A stretch of DNA of 10,524 bases from Firmicutes bacterium ZCTH02-B6 (GCA_002159155.1 LZRQ01000127.1:1-10524), one strand, 5' to 3'; counted from the stretch's first letter, positions 1 through 5,956 are shown. Numbers and translations are program-made. Notes: a model not told the origin generated them from the letters alone.

Positions 1-206
1 CGCTCGCCGTTGGCTTTGGCATCTCGCGGCCGGAGCACGTCCGTGAGGTCGGCCGCTTCGCTGATGGCGTCATCGTCGGCAGCGCCCTCGTGGAGCGCCT
101 GGAGCGGGCAGTTTCCCCGCAAGCGGCCGTGGCCGACGCCGTTGGCCTCGTTCGTGCCATGCGACGGGCAGCCGACGAGGCACGGGCTCCGCTGACGGCC
201 GGGTGA
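1..206 (+). CDS. trpA: Tryptophan synthase alpha subunit, C-terminal part (5' end outside window)
   Basis: This is the last 67 or so codons of TrpA, the subunit that cleaves indole-3-glycerol phosphate to indole and glyceraldehyde 3-phosphate in the final step of tryptophan synthesis. The reading frame begins at base 3 and ends at TGA 204-206. It shows the family's C-terminal phosphate-binding segment: VGFGIS near the start, then RPEHV and FADGVIVGSALVE. After that comes a helical tail rich in Ala and Arg that is typical of the end of the barrel. The start and most of the barrel lie upstream of the window, so catalytic residues cannot be checked. The next gene starts 17 bases later on the same strand with its own ribosome binding site, so the two could be cotranscribed. 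The segment is short, but the motif is distinctive. Confidence 0.88.
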   Translation, partial: LAVGFGISRPEHVREVGRFADGVIVGSALVERLERAVSPQAAVADAVGLVRAMRRAADEARAPLTAG

Positions 207-223
207 GAGCAGGAGGTCGCGCG

Positions 224-787
224 ATGTCTAACGTCGGCCCGATGACCGTGGCCACGCCGTTGGGGCCGGTGGAGATCTATGGGAGTCCTCAGGGCGTCCG
301 GGCCATCCGTTTCGCCCGAGCGAGGAGACCGAACCCAAGGATGGAGAACGCACCGGGCCTATCCGATGACGAGGGCGTCAGGGACTCGCCGCTCCCCGGG
401 GACGTCGAGCGGGTCCTGCGCGACGAGGAGACTCCCGCGGCCGTGCGCCACGCCGCCCAGCAGCTCCGTGAGTACTTCGAAGGCCGCCGGCGGGAGTTTG
501 ACTTTGCCCTGGACCTTGAAGGCACGCCCTTTCAACTGGCGGTCTGGCGTTGCCTGTGCACGATCCCTTACGGCGAAACCCGAAGTTACGCTTGGGTTGC
601 CAAGACCATCGGGCGGCCAACAGCGCTCCGGGCTGTGGGCCAAGCCATCGGCAGAAATCCCATCTCCATCGCGGTCCCTTGCCATCGCGTCATCGCCTCG
701 GACGGCAGTTATGGAGGCTATACCGGCGGGCTCGATGTCAAGCGGTTTCTTTTGCGGCTGGAAGGTGTGGAGGCGCGGACGCGATGA
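224..787 (+). CDS. ogt: Methylated-DNA--protein-cysteine S-methyltransferase (Ogt/MGMT type)
   Basis: A 187-residue suicide DNA-repair protein that transfers the methyl group from O6-methylguanine (and O4-methylthymine) to its own cysteine. The family active site PCHRV is at residues 152-156, with Cys153 as acceptor. Upstream are the DNA-binding helix region (TPFQLAVW, IPYGETRSYAWVA), the RAVGQAIGRNP segment and a C-terminal GGYTGGLDVKRFLLRLE. The N-terminal domain is short and joined by an acidic, probably disordered linker at about residues 33-72. The ATG at 224 was chosen because AGGAGG (211-216) sits 7 bases upstream. The in-frame GTG at 203 overlaps the trpA stop and has no such site, and a later ATG at 242 also lacks one. 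The stop TGA 785-787 overlaps the next gene's ATG, suggesting translational coupling. There is no Ada-type regulatory domain. Confidence 0.93.
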   Translation: MSNVGPMTVATPLGPVEIYGSPQGVRAIRFARARRPNPRMENAPGLSDDEGVRDSPLPGDVERVLRDEETPAAVRHAAQQLREYFEGRRREFDFALDLEGTPFQLAVWRCLCTIPYGETRSYAWVAKTIGRPTALRAVGQAIGRNPISIAVPCHRVIASDGSYGGYTGGLDVKRFLLRLEGVEARTR

Positions 788-2052
788 ACCAAGCGGAACA
801 CATCGTATGCCGGGCGCGGGAGCTCGTTGAGCCCCGGTGGCAGGCCATCGCCCGGCAAGAAAGGCGTAACCTGGAAAAGGTCTTGGCGGCGTTTCACGCG
901 GCCCGAGTGGGCGAAGAGCACTTTGCCGGCAGCACCGGCTATGGCTACCATGACATCGGACGCCAAGCCCTGGAGCAAGTGTATGCCCAGGTGTTTGGGG
1001 CCGAAGCGGCGCTAGTCCGCCCGCAGATCGCGTCCGGGACCCATGCCATCAGCGCCTGCCTGTTTGGCCTGCTCAAGCCGGGTGATCATCTCCTGTCAGC
1101 CTCTGGCCAGCCCTATGAGACGCTGCAGCAGGTCATAGCGGGTCCTAGGCCCACGAGCCTCACGGCCCTCGGAGTGGAGTACAGCTGGGTTCCCTTGGTC
1201 CAAGAAGGGTCACGCGCGGGGGACGTGGACGTGCCGGCCGTGCTCGACGCCTTGCGTCCCAATACCCGGGTAGTCCTGCTGCAACGCTCGCGGGGCTACA
1301 CGTGGCGACCGGCCCTGTCCGTGAACCGTATTGGGGAGATCATCGCAGCCATTAAGGCACAGCGGCCCGACGTAGTGTGTTTCGTGGACAACTGCTACGG
1401 TGAGTTTGTGGAGGACTTGGAGCCGCCGCAAGTCGGGGCAGACCTGATCGCGGGCTCGCTCATCAAGAATCCAGGCGGGGGATTGGCGCCAGCCGGCGGA
1501 TACATCGCAGGACGGGCCGACCTGGTGTCTATGGCCGCGGACCGGGTGACGGCGCCGGGGCTGGGTGACGCGGTTGGCCCGACTTTGCGGGTCAACCGGG
1601 ACCTGTTTCACGGTTTTTTCCAGGCGCCCCACGTGGTGGCTGAGGCGTTGTGTGGGGCGGTACTGGCCGCAGCGGTGTTTGAGCAGCTTGGGTTCCCGGT
1701 GTCTCCAGGACCCGATGACCCCAGGGCGGACGTGGTGCAGGCGATCCGGTTGGGGAGCCCGGAAGTCCTTCAGCTCTTTTGCCGGGTCGTGCAGGAATGC
1801 GGGCCCGTCGATGCCCATGTCACGCCGGTGCCGGGTGAGATGCCCGGCTATGCCGTGCCCATCCTCATGGCAGGGGGCACGTTCATTCAGGGATCTTCCA
1901 TCGAGCTGAGCGCCGACGCGCCCATGCGGGCCCCGTACGACGTTTACATGCAGGGCGGCTTGAGCCGGGAACATGTGCACATTGCCCTGGTCCGGATCAT
2001 AGAACAATTCTCACACGCCGGATATTTGCCAGCCCGGATGTCGGCCTATTGA
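784..2052 (+). CDS. ynbB: YnbB-family PLP-dependent lyase (methionine gamma-lyase-like, 'aluminium resistance protein' family)
   Basis: A 422-residue fold-type I PLP enzyme of the Cys/Met-metabolism superfamily, closest to the Bacillus YnbB group, often annotated as methionine gamma-lyase-like or aluminium resistance protein. Visible features are an N-terminal substrate-pocket segment STGYGYHDIGR (50-60), RPQIASGTHAI (79-89), VDNCYGEF with Asp202 as the likely contact to the pyridine nitrogen, and GSLIKNPGGG with Lys228 as the likely Schiff-base lysine. PGYAVPILMAGGTFIQGSSIE and the C-terminal Gly-Gly-Leu segment are also typical. The length fits the family. The ATG at 784 overlaps the ogt stop as ATGA; a reading frame open upstream to 550 runs inside ogt and is not part of the protein. 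Methionine gamma-lyase activity has not been shown for most members, so the substrate is uncertain. Its stop codon overlaps the -35 element of the next promoter. Confidence 0.88.
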   Translation: MNQAEHIVCRARELVEPRWQAIARQERRNLEKVLAAFHAARVGEEHFAGSTGYGYHDIGRQALEQVYAQVFGAEAALVRPQIASGTHAISACLFGLLKPGDHLLSASGQPYETLQQVIAGPRPTSLTALGVEYSWVPLVQEGSRAGDVDVPAVLDALRPNTRVVLLQRSRGYTWRPALSVNRIGEIIAAIKAQRPDVVCFVDNCYGEFVEDLEPPQVGADLIAGSLIKNPGGGLAPAGGYIAGRADLVSMAADRVTAPGLGDAVGPTLRVNRDLFHGFFQAPHVVAEALCGAVLAAAVFEQLGFPVSPGPDDPRADVVQAIRLGSPEVLQLFCRVVQECGPVDAHVTPVPGEMPGYAVPILMAGGTFIQGSSIELSADAPMRAPYDVYMQGGLSREHVHIALVRIIEQFSHAGYLPARMSAY

Positions 2053-2078
2053 CTTTTTTGGAGCCCTGCTTCTACAAT
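2049..2078 (+). promoter_or_regulatory. Sigma-A-type promoter of speH
   Basis: TTGACT (2049-2054) and TACAAT (2073-2078) are separated by 18 bases, each differing from the consensus at one base. The -35 element overlaps the TGA of the ynbB-like gene. Transcription would begin near 2085, giving a leader of roughly 100 bases before speH. The match is good and correctly placed, but no transcript data are available here. Confidence 0.7.
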
Positions 2079-2152
2079 GTAGCTTGATTGCTTGCCCTGC
2101 AAAGGCCAAAGGCCGCACCGTGCTGGCTCTCGGCGGATCAGGACAGGCGAGT

Positions 2153-2175
2153 TTGGGGAGGTAGAGATTTCCCAA
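2153..2175 (+). promoter_or_regulatory. Leader hairpin just upstream of the speH ribosome binding site
   Basis: TTGGG (2153-2157) pairs with CCCAA (2171-2175). The stem can be extended inward by one A-T and two G-T pairs, leaving a loop of about 7 bases. It ends next to the ribosome binding site AAGGGAGG (2174-2181), so its folding could affect speH translation. The rest of the leader has short GC-rich repeats (GGCC at 2104 and 2111). I recognise no SAM-riboswitch class. This is suggestive only. Confidence 0.25.
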
Positions 2176-2188
2176 GGGAGGCAGAGAG

Positions 2189-2581
2189 ATGAAGCATGCT
2201 TTGGGTCGTCACATCCTGTGCGAGGCGTACGGATGTGACCCTGAGGTGCTGAACGACCGGCGGGTCGTCGAACAAATTATGGTGGACGCCGCACTTTTGG
2301 CCGGTGCCGAGGTGCGCGAGGTGGCGTTCCACAAGTTTAGCCCCCAGGGCGTGAGCGGCGTGGTGGTCATTTCCGAGTCGCACCTGGCCATTCACACCTG
2401 GCCTGAGCTGGGATATGCCGCCATTGACGTGTTCACGTGCGGCAGCACTGTCGACCCTTGGGAGGCGTGCAATTACCTCATCAAGATGTTCCGGGCCACC
2501 ATGGTCGAAACGCAGGAGGTCGCTCGGGGCATCCAGCCTGGGGTTGCACTGCAGCGACATGTGGAGGCGAATGCGTCGTAG
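2189..2581 (+). CDS. speH: S-adenosylmethionine decarboxylase proenzyme (class 1B, SpeH type)
   Basis: A 130-residue proenzyme that cuts itself to form a pyruvoyl cofactor and decarboxylates S-adenosylmethionine, supplying aminopropyl groups for spermidine synthesis. The self-cleavage motif ISESHLAIHTWPE is at residues 61-73: cleavage would fall between Glu63 and Ser64, with Ser64 becoming the pyruvoyl group. His69 and Cys84 (in FTCG) match the processing and catalytic residues of the Thermotoga-type enzyme. GRHILCEAYGCD at the N terminus and YAAIDVFTCG are also diagnostic. The length is normal. The ATG at 2189 follows AAGGGAGG (2174-2181) by 7 bases. The gene has its own sigma-A promoter and a downstream hairpin at 2637-2671, so it is probably transcribed alone. 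No spermidine synthase gene is in the window. Confidence 0.96.
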   Translation: MKHALGRHILCEAYGCDPEVLNDRRVVEQIMVDAALLAGAEVREVAFHKFSPQGVSGVVVISESHLAIHTWPELGYAAIDVFTCGSTVDPWEACNYLIKMFRATMVETQEVARGIQPGVALQRHVEANAS

Positions 2582-2636
2582 GAAAGGTGGGACGGTTCGA
2601 TTTGTATGAGATCTAGAAGTGAAGATGGGCTAACCT

Positions 2637-2671
2637 AGGACCCCGCCGTCGGCAGCGATGGACGGGGTCCT
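2637..2671 (+). terminator. Hairpin after speH, probable terminator with a weak T-tract
   Basis: AGGACCCCG (2637-2645) and CGGGGTCCT (2663-2671) form a perfect 9-bp stem around a 17-base loop, extendable by a G-T and a C-G pair. What follows is only moderately T-rich (TGGTGTTCTT), so termination may be partial. It lies 55 bases after speH and before the sigma-factor gene. Its position fits an end to the speH transcript. Confidence 0.55.
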
Positions 2672-2700
2672 GGTGTTCTTGGGGCAGCACCGGCCACCGC

Positions 2701-2726
2701 AGGAGTTAAGTTGGCTGTGACGAAAT
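2701..2726 (+). promoter_or_regulatory. Candidate SigH-type promoter upstream of the sigma-factor gene
   Basis: AGGAGTTA (2701-2708), a 12-base spacer and CGAAAT (2721-2726) resemble the SigH promoter pattern (AGGA followed by A/T-rich bases, then a GAAT-type -10). The -10 element has an extra A, and the -35 departs from the consensus at one or two bases. If real, the sigma factor would activate its own gene. The match is loose and the position is the main argument. Confidence 0.22.
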
Positions 2727-2775
2727 AGTGAAGATGGCAATTGTCCCCACCTTGCACGTGAAGAGAGGTGTGTCC

Positions 2776-3423
2776 ATGGGCGCCCTGCCATTGCCGGAAC
2801 AGTCCCCTGAATGCCCCCCGCAAAAGCTCGACTTTTCCTCCATGAGCGATGAAGACGTTGTCCGCTACGCCCAAAGCGGGCACAAAGACGCCGAAGAGTA
2901 CCTGCTGCGGAAGTACCAGAAGCTGGTCTACGTCTGGACGCGTCCGTACTTCCTGCAGGGTGCCGAGGACGATGATCTGCTGCAGGAAGGCATGATCGGC
3001 CTTTACAAGGCGATCCGGGATTTCACGCCGGGTTCGTCCTCCTTCTGGTCCTTCGCAAAGCTCTGCATTACGCGCAACGTGATCAGTGCGATCAAGGGAA
3101 CCACGCGGCAAAAGCACATCCCGCTCAACTCCTACACGTCGCTGCATAAGCCGGTTTACGATGCCGACGGCGATCGGACGCTCATGGAGGTCTTGAGCAA
3201 CAACCGGGTGGACGATCCCGAAACGCTGGTCATCGACCGCGAGCGGTTGCTCCACACGCAGCGTCACATCAAGAAGGTACTGAGCGAGTTCGAATACAAG
3301 GTTTTCCGCCTGTACATCAACGGGCTGACCTACAAAGAAATGGCTGCCCGCCTCGGTACCCACACGAAATCGATCGACAACGCCCTTTGCCGCATCAAGC
3401 ACAAGATCGCCCGGGAATTCTAA
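2776..3423 (+). CDS. sigH: SigH (Spo0H)-like RNA polymerase sigma factor
   Basis: A 215-residue sigma-70-family protein matching the SigH group, which directs RNA polymerase to early sporulation and transition-state genes. Region 2 covers about residues 38-110, with the core-binding and -10 recognition segment DLLQEGMIGLYKAIRDF at 67-83 and LCITRNVISAIK at 97-107. The SigH hallmark RQKHIPLNSY is at 111-120, followed by the expected SL.KP segment. Region 4 with its helix-turn-helix spans about 165-213 (LTYKEMAARLGTHTKSIDNAL). Length is close to Bacillus SigH. The ATG at 2776 follows GAGGTG by 5 bases; earlier in-frame GTG 2728 and ATG 2734 have no site at proper spacing. SigH is usually found near the secE-nusG region; here it lies between speH and surE, so a paralogue is possible. 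I found no nearby anti-sigma gene. Confidence 0.88.
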   Translation: MGALPLPEQSPECPPQKLDFSSMSDEDVVRYAQSGHKDAEEYLLRKYQKLVYVWTRPYFLQGAEDDDLLQEGMIGLYKAIRDFTPGSSSFWSFAKLCITRNVISAIKGTTRQKHIPLNSYTSLHKPVYDADGDRTLMEVLSNNRVDDPETLVIDRERLLHTQRHIKKVLSEFEYKVFRLYINGLTYKEMAARLGTHTKSIDNALCRIKHKIAREF

Positions 3424-3461
3424 GAGGAACGGATGCGCGCCGAACGCCGTCCGCAATGCAA

Positions 3462-3480
3462 GCCGCGGCGCTCGCGCGGC
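3462..3480 (+). other. GC-rich hairpin in the sigH-surE spacer
   Basis: GCCGCG (3462-3467) pairs with CGCGGC (3475-3480) around a 7-base loop. No T-tract follows. It ends 5 bases before the surE ribosome binding site GGAGG (3486-3490). It could be a weak pause or translation-control element, or chance pairing in GC-rich DNA. Confidence 0.2.
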
Positions 3481-3498
3481 GGCCTGGAGGCTGAAGCA

Positions 3499-4290
3499 GT
3501 GCAAGTCCTGATTACAAATGACGACGGCATCCGGGCGCCGGGCTTGAAGGCCTTGGCGGAACGGCGCCCCCGTGATTGCCGGCTGTGGGTGGTGGCGCCG
3601 GATCGGGAACGCAGCGCCACGGGCCATGCCATCACGGTACACAAGCCGCTTTTCATGGGCCGCTACGATTTGGGGGAAGGGATAGAGGCATTCCACGTCA
3701 ACGGCACCCCGTCCGATTGCGTCAAGCTGGCCCTGGAACTGATGGAGACGCCGCCTGCGGTGGTCATCTCGGGGATCAACCGCGGCGCCAACCTGGGCAC
3801 CGACGTAATGTACTCGGGCACAGTGTCGGGCGCTGTTGAGGCAGCGGTGGCCGGTTTTCCCGCGATCGCGGTTTCCCTTGACTCCCATGAGGCGTCGGAG
3901 CCGAGAGATTTTGACCTGGCGGCACGGGTTGCCTGGTACATGGCGCGCCTGTTGGCCCGGCACGGGCTGCCTGCCGGGACTCTGCTCAACGTGAACGTGC
4001 CCGCCGGGGCCGAGGTGAAAGGATTCCGGGTGACGCGACTCGGCATCCGACGCTATCGTGATGTATTTGACCGCCGGGTGGACCCGCGCGGCCGGGTGTA
4101 CTACTGGATGGCCGGTGAGGTGGAGGATTTGGATCAGGACGACATCTCCACCGATACGGGCGCCGTCAGGGCGGGCTACATCTCCGTCACACCCATCGAG
4201 TTTGACCTGACAAAATACGCGGCCTTGGATGTGGTACGGGACTGGAATTTGGACCTGTCCGCGGTGGCCGCACCGTGGGAGGGGCAATGA
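3499..4290 (+). CDS. surE: 5'/3'-nucleotidase SurE
   Basis: A 263-residue metal-dependent phosphatase that removes phosphate from nucleoside 5'- and 3'-monophosphates and short polyphosphates. The N-terminal metal site ITNDDGI puts Asp8 and Asp9 where the family has them. Ser39 follows in APDRERSATGHAIT, GTPSDCVK is at 69-76, and the long signature SGINRGANLG with Asn94, then VMYSGTVSGAVEA, completes the active site. The GTG at 3499 was preferred over the ATG at 3433 because GGAGG (3486-3490) is 8 bases upstream, and because SurE proteins normally begin directly with this first strand; the alternative would add 22 Arg-rich residues. The stop TGA 4288-4290 is immediately followed by the ATG of the next gene. 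SurE is often linked to stationary-phase survival, which fits loosely with a SigH-like neighbour. Confidence 0.95.
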   Translation: MQVLITNDDGIRAPGLKALAERRPRDCRLWVVAPDRERSATGHAITVHKPLFMGRYDLGEGIEAFHVNGTPSDCVKLALELMETPPAVVISGINRGANLGTDVMYSGTVSGAVEAAVAGFPAIAVSLDSHEASEPRDFDLAARVAWYMARLLARHGLPAGTLLNVNVPAGAEVKGFRVTRLGIRRYRDVFDRRVDPRGRVYYWMAGEVEDLDQDDISTDTGAVRAGYISVTPIEFDLTKYAALDVVRDWNLDLSAVAAPWEGQ

Positions 4291-4551
4291 ATGAGCTCGG
4301 GGCAGTCACCCGACGTCGCGCAGCCGACCGCAGGCGCACCGCTGTCTCCAGACGTGCCGACCCAGAGCGGCGCTCCCTCGGGCGGGCGTCACGAACGGCT
4401 TGAGGTTATCGCCAGCGAGACGTTTGCCCTCCAGGGGGATGTGCATCGTCTCGTGACGTTCCTCAACCAGTGCCTCAAGGGCAAGGATCTCATTTTTGGC
4501 TTGACCCGCGTCGAAGACGGCGTTTATCGCCTCACGGTGTACCGCGGTTGA
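4291..4551 (+). CDS. YpmA-family (DUF4264) small protein with a long N-terminal tail
   Basis: An 86-residue protein of unknown function. The C-terminal part, about residues 35-85, resembles the short Bacillus YpmA/DUF4264 proteins: RLEVIASETFALQGDVHRLVTFLNQCLKGKDLIFGL and a last strand ending in LTVYRG, equivalent to the ITIYR-type end of that family. Residues 1-33 are rich in Pro, Ser, Gly and Gln and are probably disordered; I do not recall such a tail in YpmA, which is about 56 residues long. The ATG at 4291 abuts the surE stop, and GGGAGGGG (4277-4284) lies 6 bases upstream inside surE, so the two are probably coupled. An alternative shorter start is not obvious, as no in-frame ATG occurs before the domain. 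The family name is from recalled motifs, not a search. Confidence 0.72.
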   Translation: MSSGQSPDVAQPTAGAPLSPDVPTQSGAPSGGRHERLEVIASETFALQGDVHRLVTFLNQCLKGKDLIFGLTRVEDGVYRLTVYRG

Positions 4552-4624
4552 AGGTTGGGCGGGGTGCGGTTGCATAGCGGGGCCCGTCGACCAAATACTA
4601 TACCTAAGGCAGGAAGTACTCTGC

Positions 4625-4768
4625 ATGCTACCCACCCCGAGGACGGCGCACCAACCGCTGCACGCTCTGGAGAAATCATCGGCCCCACAAGGATTCCCGC
4701 CGAGTTTCGAGAAAATATTGTCTAAGGCGGTGACCCACGACATGTCACCAGGGGGGAAGGCGCCATGA
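4625..4768 (+). CDS. Possible small protein of 47 residues, overlapping the next gene by ATGA
   Basis: An open frame starts at ATG 4625 with AGGAAG (4611-4616) 8 bases upstream. It ends at TGA 4766-4768, whose first two bases are part of the ATG (4765) of the next gene. Thirty-two of 47 codons end in G or C. The peptide is Pro-rich (about 9 Pro) with the segment FPPSFEKILSKAVTHDM in its second half, has no membrane segment, and resembles nothing I know. The ribosome binding site and the ATGA junction together argue for a real or leader peptide coupled to the following gene. Its length alone is not significant, and a chance frame in an untranslated leader remains possible. Confidence 0.38.
   Translation: MLPTPRTAHQPLHALEKSSAPQGFPPSFEKILSKAVTHDMSPGGKAP
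4729..4749 (+). promoter_or_regulatory. Hairpin adjoining the ribosome binding site of the 4765 gene
   Basis: GGTGAC (4729-4734) and GTCACC (4744-4749) form a perfect 6-bp stem with a 9-base loop. It ends one base before the purine run GGGGGGAAGG (4751-4760) that precedes ATG 4765. It lies inside the possible 47-residue frame, so a translating ribosome would unfold it, as in translational coupling. The role is inferred from position only. Confidence 0.3.
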
Positions 4769-5124
4769 TATTGTTACCCGAGGCCGAGGTCCTGCAGGCG
4801 CTGAAGAAGTGCAAGCGGCTCGCCAAGCAGGACTTGCTGGCCAGTGCCCACACCTCGAACCCCGACTTCTGGCGAAGCCAGGCGGAGGCGAGGCGGGCGA
4901 TGTACGACCGGCTGATGGCGTTGGTCGAAAGTGAAGGGGTAGAGGCAGCGTACCGCACCGCGGTGGATGAGCACGCTGCCCTACCCCTTGTTGATTCTCC
5001 GGAGTATTCTCCGGAGGTCTCGGGCAAACGTCAGGCGCTGGAGATGTTCTTTACCATCTTGGGCGTGCAGCAACCGGCTGCCGGCGAGGATAGCCAGCCA
5101 ATGGTGGCCGAGGCGACCTCGTAA
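4765..5124 (+). CDS. Uncharacterised 119-residue protein
   Basis: I do not recognise this gene. The product is predicted to be soluble and largely helical. Residues 1-65 form amphipathic helices rich in Lys, Arg, Ala and Glu (EVLQALKKCKRLAKQDLL, then NPDFWRSQAEARRAMYDRLM, then ESEGVEAAYRTAVDEH). A Pro/Ser-rich loop at about 73-85 leads to RQALEMFFTILGV at 88-100, and the last 18 residues are probably disordered. There is no signal peptide, membrane segment or obvious catalytic motif; one Cys (16) is present. A purine-rich ribosome binding site (4751-4760) lies 4 bases before ATG 4765, and the start overlaps the stop of a possible small frame. It lies downstream of ypmA in the same direction but after a gap of 213 bases, so it may or may not belong to the surE unit. 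A strong hairpin at 5167-5196 follows it. Confidence 0.72.
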   Translation: MILLPEAEVLQALKKCKRLAKQDLLASAHTSNPDFWRSQAEARRAMYDRLMALVESEGVEAAYRTAVDEHAALPLVDSPEYSPEVSGKRQALEMFFTILGVQQPAAGEDSQPMVAEATS

Positions 5125-5166
5125 GCCTTGTCACCAAAGGGCTGGCCCCTGCGGCTAGCATAGGAA

Positions 5167-5196
5167 GGAGGCGGCAAGCCTGAGCTTGCCGCCTCC
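5167..5196. terminator. Strong hairpin between convergent genes, likely bidirectional terminator
   Basis: GGAGGCGGCAAGC (5167-5179) and GCTTGCCGCCTCC (5184-5196) form a perfect 13-bp stem closed by the four-base loop CTGA. It lies between the plus-strand 119-residue gene (ending 5124) and lexA on the minus strand (ending 5304). T-tracts are weak on both sides: TTTT only at 5210-5213 on the plus strand, and TTCCTAT on the minus strand. It probably ends transcripts from both directions. Confidence 0.7.
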
Positions 5197-5303
5197 AAGG
5201 ACCGACACCTTTTGCGCGTTGTCACATAGGGCGTGATGGGCTAGCTCCGCTTGCGTCCAGCACGTGCTAAGCCTTCCCATGCTTCAAAGGGGCCGTGTAC
5301 GGC

Positions 5304-5912
5304 TCAGTGGAGCCTGCGGTACACCCCGATGACCTTCCCGAGAATCTGCACGTCTCTCGCCACAATGGGGGGATAGGCGTCGTTTTCCGGCTGCAGCCGG
5401 ACATGCCCGTTCTCGCGGTAAAACCGTTTGACGGTAGCTTCCTCTCCCAACAGCGCCACCACGATGTCGCCGTTCAACGCGTCCGGCTGCTGTCGCACGA
5501 TGACGTAGTCCCCGTCTAGGATTCCTGCCTTAATCATACTGTCGCCCCTCACCTGGAGCAAAAACAGCTCCCCGGCACCCGCGAATTCCCGGGCCAGTGG
5601 GAAGTAACCCTCGATGTTTTCCACCGCTAAGATGGGCTCGCCCGCGGTGACCCGGCCGACAACGGGAGCATAGATGACACTGCCCGACGGCGCCCCGCTG
5701 GGTTCGAGAACCTCGATGGCGCGCGGCTTCGTCGGGTCCCGGCGGATGTAGCCTTTTTCCTCGAGCTTGTTTAGGTGTCCGTGCACCGTGGAGCTGGAGC
5801 TCAGGCCGACTGCCTGCCCGATCTCGCGCACCGACGGGGGATACCCCCGCTGCTGCACTTCCCGTTTGATGAACTCGAGAATTTGCCGCTGCCTCGGCGT
5901 CAGGTCATTCAC
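5304..5912 (-). CDS. lexA: SOS response repressor and autoprotease LexA
   Basis: A 202-residue transcriptional repressor that binds SOS boxes and cleaves itself when stimulated by RecA filaments on damaged DNA. The N-terminal winged helix (LTPRQRQILEFIK, PPSVREIGQAVGLSSSSTVHGHLNKLEEKGYI) spans residues 4-70. The cleavage site is Ala90-Gly91 in VGRVTAGEPI. The serine-lysine dyad is Ser125 (in GDSM) and Lys162 (in ATVKRF). All essential residues are present. The GTG at 5912 gives the usual N terminus; AAGGGAG lies upstream with about 10 bases between. An upstream TTG at 5957 overlaps the -10 promoter element, so it cannot be the start. The gene diverges from yneA across a 178-bp spacer with SOS boxes, the same arrangement as in Bacillus subtilis. 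It is probably autoregulated through the box at 5983-5996. Confidence 0.97.
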   Translation of the reverse strand: MNDLTPRQRQILEFIKREVQQRGYPPSVREIGQAVGLSSSSTVHGHLNKLEEKGYIRRDPTKPRAIEVLEPSGAPSGSVIYAPVVGRVTAGEPILAVENIEGYFPLAREFAGAGELFLLQVRGDSMIKAGILDGDYVIVRQQPDALNGDIVVALLGEEATVKRFYRENGHVRLQPENDAYPPIVARDVQILGKVIGVYRRLH

Positions 5913-5956
5913 CGGCCGGCACTCCCTTAGCCCAAAAGAATGTTTGGTCGCCCCCA

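Noticed and set aside
550..783. N-terminal extension of the YnbB-like protein to position 550
   Set aside because: This part lies inside ogt in another frame; ATG 784 at the ATGA overlap gives the normal family length.
1210..2007. Open frame of 265 codons on the minus strand inside the YnbB-like gene
   Set aside because: It is a shadow of a gene with clear PLP-enzyme motifs and has no recognisable domain of its own.
3433..3498. Upstream ATG start for surE
   Set aside because: It adds 22 Arg-rich residues, whereas GTG 3499 has GGAGG at good spacing and gives the standard N terminus with Asp8-Asp9.
2635..4287. Open frame of 550 codons on the minus strand opposite sigH-like and surE genes
   Set aside because: It mirrors two well-supported plus-strand genes and shows no family motif; long opposite frames are common in GC-rich DNA.
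4570..4601. Possible promoter TTGCAT and TACTAT before the small frame at 4625
   Set aside because: The spacer would be 20 bases, which is too long, and both elements are weak.
4552..4764. T-box or known riboswitch in the spacer before the 119-residue gene
   Set aside because: No T-box antiterminator motif or other riboswitch core was found; the possible small frame accounts for most of the interval.
5259..5268. Palindrome AGCACGTGCT downstream of lexA
   Set aside because: A single 10-bp palindrome without repeats or a T-tract; the 13-bp hairpin at 5167-5196 explains the convergent region better.
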